Assembly: GCA_018340805.1 (NCBI GenBank)
Contig: JACMZG010001908.1
Location: forward strand, 45,825,117-45,889,116
Origin: Microvelia longipes
Lineage: Eukaryota > Arthropoda > Insecta > Hemiptera > Veliidae
Direction: 5' to 3'
Length of the DNA: 64,000 bases
The translations under genes and the position numbers were made by a program. The notes beneath the pieces are model-generated. The model ran no database searches. It saw nothing but the letters and a program-made list of their open reading frames with translations, and was not told the DNA's origin. Below, piece by piece: positions 58,960-64,000 of the stretch (position 1 is its first letter; each line of letters opens with the position of its first letter).

Positions 58960-61030
58960 AGGGTGTTTGCTTTGACTTCGGGTTAATTTTATTTGATAAG
59001 TTCTTACTTAAAACATTAAATAATTCGGGTACAGGGTACCTGGGAATTCGCTATGCTCATCCTATCATTGCTAGCTCATGATATGGAAGCAGATTTGCTA
59101 TGAACATCCTCCTTATTTCGGACTCGCTTCGCTCGTCCTCAGAATATAAAGATCACCAAATTTATAGTGCAACACGTCATCGAACTCGCTTCACTTATCC
59201 TCAGATAAAAAATACAACCGTTTCATTCTCCGCGGTTACCCATCCAGGCACTGACCACACTGAATGCTCTTTTTGTCATATTGGAACTTAACTTAGTGTA
59301 TTTATTCAGAAGTTATACACTTAAACCGAATTTCAAATCTATTAGATTATTTTCCGATTGTTATATTTTTTAAAGAAAACATAAATATGTCATTAGTTAA
59401 AAATTGAACTATTGCTGAAAATGTGATAAAACTTGGCACATATGTTCACATATGAAGAACTGCATGCGTGCTTTATCTCAACCCGAACACAACATTAAAT
59501 TTCGCGAAATTTTGCGTTACATAAATTTTCAAACTTTTTGCTGAGTCATTATTGCGGGTTTATGACGCCATAGCAAATATTTTCCGGAGAGTACTACTAC
59601 ATATAGATTAACATATAGATTAATTTCTGTACAAAGCTTCAACTCTCTAGCATAAATGTGTTGGGAGCTACGATGATAAAATACACAAATACACTCACAT
59701 GGAGATAGACAACTTTATGAAAACCCCTTAGGATCTTAAAACACTTCAAATAGGTAATTCAGATGTCGTCCTGTCCAATAAATTAGTTCAATCAGCAAAA
59801 TCTTTAACTTTGCCCTCATTAAGTATTGATCACGTATGCCTTCAGCAGGTAGATAAGTTAAAACTCTTGGGTATTTGGATTGATTCGTCCCTCAGTTGGA
59901 AAGATCAAGTTGCACATGTAAGTGCTAAGGTATTCGCAAGTCTGGCTCAAATAAGAAAATTGTTGTGTTCTCCCCCACTATCACTGAAGAAAAACTTAGT
60001 AGAATCACTGATCATGCCACACATAGACTATGCTTCTGCTGCTTACTGCGATATTAATTCTACCAACACACTAAAACTACAAAGAGCACAGAATGCATGC
60101 ATCAGGTATGTATGTAATATTCCTTTTGCTGATCATGTCACACCCTACTATAAAAAACTAGAGTGGCTCAAAATAAAATAACGGTTAGAACTAAGCATTG
60201 CTAGAACAACGTATAGGATTTTTGAAAGCAAAAAGCCATTATATTTGTACAACCGATATAAGTGGAGAAAAGATGTAGCAAGTAGATCTACAAGAAGTGT
60301 CATATTAGACCTGCTTCATGTTCCCTCGCACACAACAATTCAGTATGAGAATTCCTTTCTTGTTCAGTCGGTAAAACTCTTTAACTCCTTAAAACCAAAG
60401 TTTTACACTAAAATGTCTTATAGTAGTTTTAAAATAAATTATAAAAAGAAATTATTAACTAGGTACCAATAATATGATAATTAAACCATCATAAAATTTA
60501 TTCTCTTTTAAAAAACATATTCTAAATAATAAATAAAAATGTAATGTTATAGAAGTGGAATCAGTCCAACTGACAATAATAATCTGAAAGAAAATTTTGC
60601 AAATTTTCTTTTCAATGTTTTATTTTTATAGGAATTGTATTAAAAAAAATCATTATATTATAATTTAAAAATATAATAATACTAAATTAACTATAATTAA
60701 AAGAAATTAGCTATTAAATAACTAAGTTAAGAATTTTTATTGAGTAAGATTTCATAGTTAAAACTATAAATTTATTGTATAAAAATAATTTTGTATATTG
60801 TTGTAATATTTTATTTATGTATTTTATGTAATTTTAATAAATAAATCGGCTGAAAATTTATCCACGTTGAATGGAAGAGAGGACCTTATGGTCCTAATTC
60901 TGCGTGGTTAAATAAATCGTAATCAATCAATCAATCAATCCTGGTTCCGGATATTTTTGTAGCATTTGTTGGAAACACAATAATTTTCCTATATATCCTA
61001 CGGTATAAATATGGAAAAGAATAAAACAAC
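58960..61030 (-). repeat. R repeat copy split by a LINE
   Basis: Tail motifs 'ggtacagggtacctgggaat' and 'gactcgcttcgctcgtcctc' (59121) come first. Then 'ttacccatccaggcactgac', 'gggagctacgatgataaaat' (59668) and 'actttatgaaaacccc' up to about 59727. The copy resumes at about 60938 with 'ctggttccggatatttttgt', 'ggaaacacaataattttcct' and 'tacggtataaatatggaaaa'. The junctions match the uninterrupted copy at 19620-19890. Confidence 0.72.
59730..60937 (+). pseudogene. LINE 3' fragment (Jockey/CR1-type ORF2 C-terminus)
   Basis: From 59732 one frame reads about 150 codons: 'QVDKLKLLGIWIDSSLSWK' (the LG-x-x-x-D-x-x-L-x-W motif that follows the RT), 'AQIRKLL', 'LVESLIMPHIDYASAAY' and 'LQRAQNACIRYVCNIP'. 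A single in-frame TAA at 60179-60181 follows 'LEWLKIK', then the same frame continues about 95 codons to 60472 ('RLELSIARTTYRIFESKKPL' ... 'YENSFLVQSVKLFNSLKP'). A 3' UTR of about 460 bp ends in (AATC)n at 60915-60938. The 5' end is truncated just after the RT core. One stop and an intact frame suggest a fairly young insertion. Confidence 0.9.
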
Positions 61031-61661
61031 ATGTAATACAAAACATCAACAACTTTTCGGGAAGCGGCCACTAGAAGGTTTCCGGGTATCTTCGCGGCCC
61101 AAGGATGCTAACGTTCTGAAGGCCCGTATTTATTATTTACTTTTGTACTTTTATCTTGTATTAAAGTTAACAAATAAATAGGTACTAAATTCCTTATTTC
61201 AGTTAGTAATACCTGTTAGCTAAGGGATAGATCATTAATCTCTGAAAAGTTTCATTATCTAGTAGGAAGTCAACCTGTCCCACTACCCTAGTGTTCTATC
61301 TATTTTCTTACACTTTTCCTTTGTTTAGCATGTTTTAAACGTTTTTTGCGCTAACATTTTTTGAAGATTAGTATTAACTGAGCTTTATATGACTATGTAT
61401 ATTGTAGTGCAGTATTTACTGAACAAAAGTGGGCATAGTTTATCAAATACAACTATGATATGAAAGTGTGCATTTTCTTTTAAAAAATCCATGCGAATTG
61501 ACTGACAATTAAAAGTGCTACAATGTCAACTATGAAGCATTCACCAAAAACCTAAGCAAGAAAACTATCATTCCAAAGGAAATTCGCCCGACTTGCGAAC
61601 TACTACGCTAGATTTTTTTACTAAGCATAATTATTAAGAAATGAGTGAGTGATCCGTCGGT
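61031..61661. other. AT-rich stretch without a gene
   Basis: Nothing recognised. Confidence 0.45.
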
Positions 61662-61968
61662 TTGGCTATGCACCATTGAACACACGCATACAGGATCCTG
61701 GGGTTCATGTTAAACATGGTTCAGGTTCAAAGGTGCATGGTTCAGGTTTAACTGAACATGGTCCAGGTTCATGTTAACATAGTTCAGGTTTAACTGAACA
61801 TGGTCCAGGTTCATGTTTAAATAAACATGGTTATGGTACAACTGATAATGGTTCAGGTTCAGCCAATTCATGTTGAACATGAACCCGAAATACATTCTGT
61901 TGAACCTGAACCATGTTGAACATGTTCCCTGAATGCTTGTATACGTGGGTTCAATGGTGCATATCCAA
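61662..61968. mobile_element. MITE with internal GGTTCA minisatellite
   Basis: Terminal inverted repeats 'ttggctatgcaccattgaac' and 'ggttcaatggtgcatatcc' (imperfect, about 30 bp including ccacgtatac). The interior, 61700-61930, is a tandem array of 'catggttcaggttcatgtt'-type units of about 20-25 bp in both orientations. The minus ORF here (L-N-H-V/L-N-L repeats) is an artefact. Confidence 0.82.
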
Positions 61969-62089
61969 CTGATAGAACACTACTTAAATTAAATCTAACA
62001 GGTAGAGAAAGAGAGCCCATTATTACTGCGATCCAACGTTAATGTAAACTATCTAGCGAGTGAAGCAAGCCTATGTTGCTATGCATAAT

Positions 62090-62120
62090 TATTAATATAT
62101 GCAATCTAGCGAGCGAAGCG
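62090..62120. repeat. Isolated 'gagcgaagcgag' R-tail motif
   Basis: 'ctagcgagcgaagcgagtgc' at 62105, with a weaker 'ctagcgagtgaagcaagcc' at 62052. Confidence 0.6.
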
Positions 62121-62340
62121 AGTGCGTTATAACCATGTTTCTGAATAAATATATCATTAAACAAACAAATTATTAATGAAGATGATGACAAATTAGTTCC
62201 ATTGTACTTATCTTAACATTAAGGGGTATTAAAGCGAAAAGATTATAGTCAAAGGTTTTGGAAAATTGTTTTATTCCAAACAGATATTTACAGATTTTAG
62301 TCGAACCATTATTGCTGGAGTTTCTTCAAATTCCTGAGCT

Positions 62341-62931
62341 TATAATAGACCAAGAGCCCAGGGGTGTTTTGTTAATAAAAAGTGTAAGGGCTGGAACCGG
62401 TCTCAATTTTTCGTAAATACCTTCCTGAACAAGGATCTGCTATTCTGTTGACTCGTATCGGATGTCCCTTCTGCCTGGGTGTCCCAGGCAGAACGCACTT
62501 TAGGGGTCAAAGGTTCTGCCTGGGACACCCATCCGATACGAGTCGGCAGAATTGCAGATCCTTGTTCAGGAAGGTATTTACGAAAAATTGAGACCGGTTC
62601 CAGCCATTACACTGTTAGTTAACTTGGGTGGTAAGTTTGATCTGTAAAGTGCGTTCTGCCTGCGACGCCCATCCGATACGAGTCGGCAGGATTCCAGATC
62701 CTTGTTCAGGAAGGTATTGACGAAAAGTTAAACCCGTTTCCAGCCATTACACTTTTTATTAACTTGGCTGGTAAATTTTAGCCCTAAAGGGTGTTCTGCC
62801 TAGGACACCCATCCGATACGAGTCGGCAATTGCAGATCCTAGTTCAGGAAGGTATTTACGAAAATTGAGACCGGTTCCAGCCATTACACATCTTATTAAC
62901 AAAACACCCCTGGTCTCTTGGTCTATAATAT
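62341..62931. mobile_element. Foldback element with 140-bp sub-repeats (1 left, 3 right)
   Basis: Outer ends tataatagaccaagag and complement (gtctataata) continue through 'aggggtgttttgttaataa'. The right side has three direct units of 140 bp starting 'gttctgcct' at 62513, 62653 and 62793, each with 'catccgatacgagtcggca' and 'tgttcaggaaggtatt'. The left side has one unit in inverted orientation. The minus ORF 62759-62974 is not a gene. Unequal numbers of sub-repeats in long inverted ends are known from FB/Galileo-type elements (family knowledge). Confidence 0.88.
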
Positions 62932-64000
62932 AGCTTGGTGTTGCCAACAATAAAAGGTTATTAAGTCTGGACATTTAGATGGGATCATTAGTTTATTGTT
63001 TTGTTTGATTGAAAAATGCTTGGAACTCCAAAGCAAATAATTGATTTCAAGAACACAAGCTATAATGTGCTTATAGTTCACTCTATATATTTTCTTCGTG
63101 TCGATTTTTATATAAATCGCACATAATGGACTATTTTGTCATTTTTTACACCAATCCTCTCTTTGAATTTAAACGATGAATTATGGATGCGTGATTGATG
63201 GTTCCTGTTCAAAGCGGTTTAAAGCCGATGATTTATAGACAGGTTTTTTGAAGAGAGCGACTGATCCCTCTAAGTATGTAAGAGCTTGTATCTTAATGTC
63301 AAATAACAAAACCTTATTTTGCTGCATTGAGAGTTTGGTAAAAAGACCTTTTAAATTTAAAATTTTGTTGGCCCCTTAATGCGCTTTTATTATAAATTAG
63401 AGTCTTGTTTTAATCGCTAAAATAAAAAAAAGATTAAATTTGTTTGTTGCAAGCTTTTTCCAAGATTGCAAAATTTCCAAGATTTTGTCTCATGCTATTT
63501 TTACATACCATACCGTAACATGAGTTTTCACGAATATTTCAGTGTCATAACGGCCCATGATGTCTGTTAATGTAATGGTTTAAAACAGAGCAAATTATGT
63601 TTTTGTAAAAACAGTGTGTTTTTTATTTACGACCATAATGTCATTAGCCAATTGTTCATTTAGAGATGCGCTAAAAACACTCAACTTAATTTAATAGAAA
63701 GAAGTTATGTTAGCCTACTAAAAAAAGCTACTTCTTCGTCCTAAAAAAAACGTCTCCAAGACTTGTCGACGTTTTAATCAAGGAGATTAAAAAGCATCTG
63801 GCATGTTTAGCACATGAATTAATGACTGCCCCTTACTATATTGAATGTATTAATACATACAGTAAACATTGATATTATACTGTGTTAATGACAGTCCTAA
63901 TTAATGATTAGATAAATCATTAAACAAACAAACAAAAAAAATACTGGTCAACCGGATTGTAAGAACATAAAGTTATCATGAGATGGTTCATCATCATCGC
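62932..64000. other. AT-rich stretch without a gene
   Basis: Stop-dense in all frames; no terminal repeats or RNA genes recognised. Confidence 0.45.

Noticed and set aside
61710..61895. Minus-strand Leu-Asn-His repeat ORF
   Set aside because: Translated GGTTCA minisatellite inside a MITE.

Overview
This window looks like nuclear DNA from an arthropod, most likely an insect and possibly a hemipteran. The order is an inference; nothing in the window fixes it. It is very AT-rich, has no operons, is full of retroelement and DNA-transposon debris, and carries long (TA)n arrays. Its only host genes are small single-exon ORFs and isolated exons with GT/AG splice sites. No bacterial-type feature (ribosome binding site, operator, CRISPR, rRNA) was seen.

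Host genes. A small island at 9.3-11.65 kb holds two intronless ORFs on the + strand. The first encodes a secreted protein of about 210 aa with a possible group-7-allergen/JHBP-like fold. The second encodes a protein of about 172 aa whose N-terminal 95 residues resemble GTP cyclohydrolase I feedback regulatory protein (GFRP). At 48720-48951 a single 232-base exon encodes 77 residues of an APCDD1 domain (Wnt-inhibitor family). Its other exons were not found, so the surrounding repeats are probably its introns. A possible first exon or transposon ORF (acidic, Ser/Thr-rich N-terminus) lies at 54429.

Mobile elements. (1) Non-LTR retrotransposon fragments: an RT core at 6048-6562 and a 3'-terminal piece at 59730-60937. 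(2) Penelope-like elements (PLEs): a GIY-YIG-bearing pol relic at 38.75-39.71 kb (- strand), and inverted PLE-type termini at 12.18-12.39, 12.51-13.03 and 30.98-31.31 kb, two of which carry recognisable hammerhead-ribozyme cores. (3) Two tRNA-derived SINE families: SINE A at 6.66 and 17.4 kb, SINE B at 33.0, 55.1 and 57.2 kb. (4) hAT-type DNA elements with 8-bp target duplications: 24027-25789, and a 311/321-bp MITE family at 1.2 and 29.3 kb. (5) Several foldback/MITE elements, including one with 140-bp sub-repeats at 62.3-62.9 kb.

The dominant sequence is a dispersed repeat of roughly 0.6-1 kb, called R here. It has an imperfect palindromic head, a 'tcatcgtagctccc' middle motif and a tail rich in 'cgagcgaagcgag' and 'gttccgaggtacc'. 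About ten copies occur in 64 kb. Three are split by younger insertions (a hAT MITE, SINE B and a LINE), which gives a relative age order.

Layout: 0-9 kb repeats, an RT relic and SINE A; 9.3-11.7 kb gene island; 12-13.2 kb PLE termini inside TA arrays; 13.3-30.4 kb R copies, SINE A, the 22-kb TA array and the hAT element; 31-45 kb PLE, SINE B, foldbacks and MITEs; 46.6-51.6 kb palindrome, minisatellites, APCDD1 exon and R copy; 52-64 kb R copies, SINE B, LINE and foldback elements.
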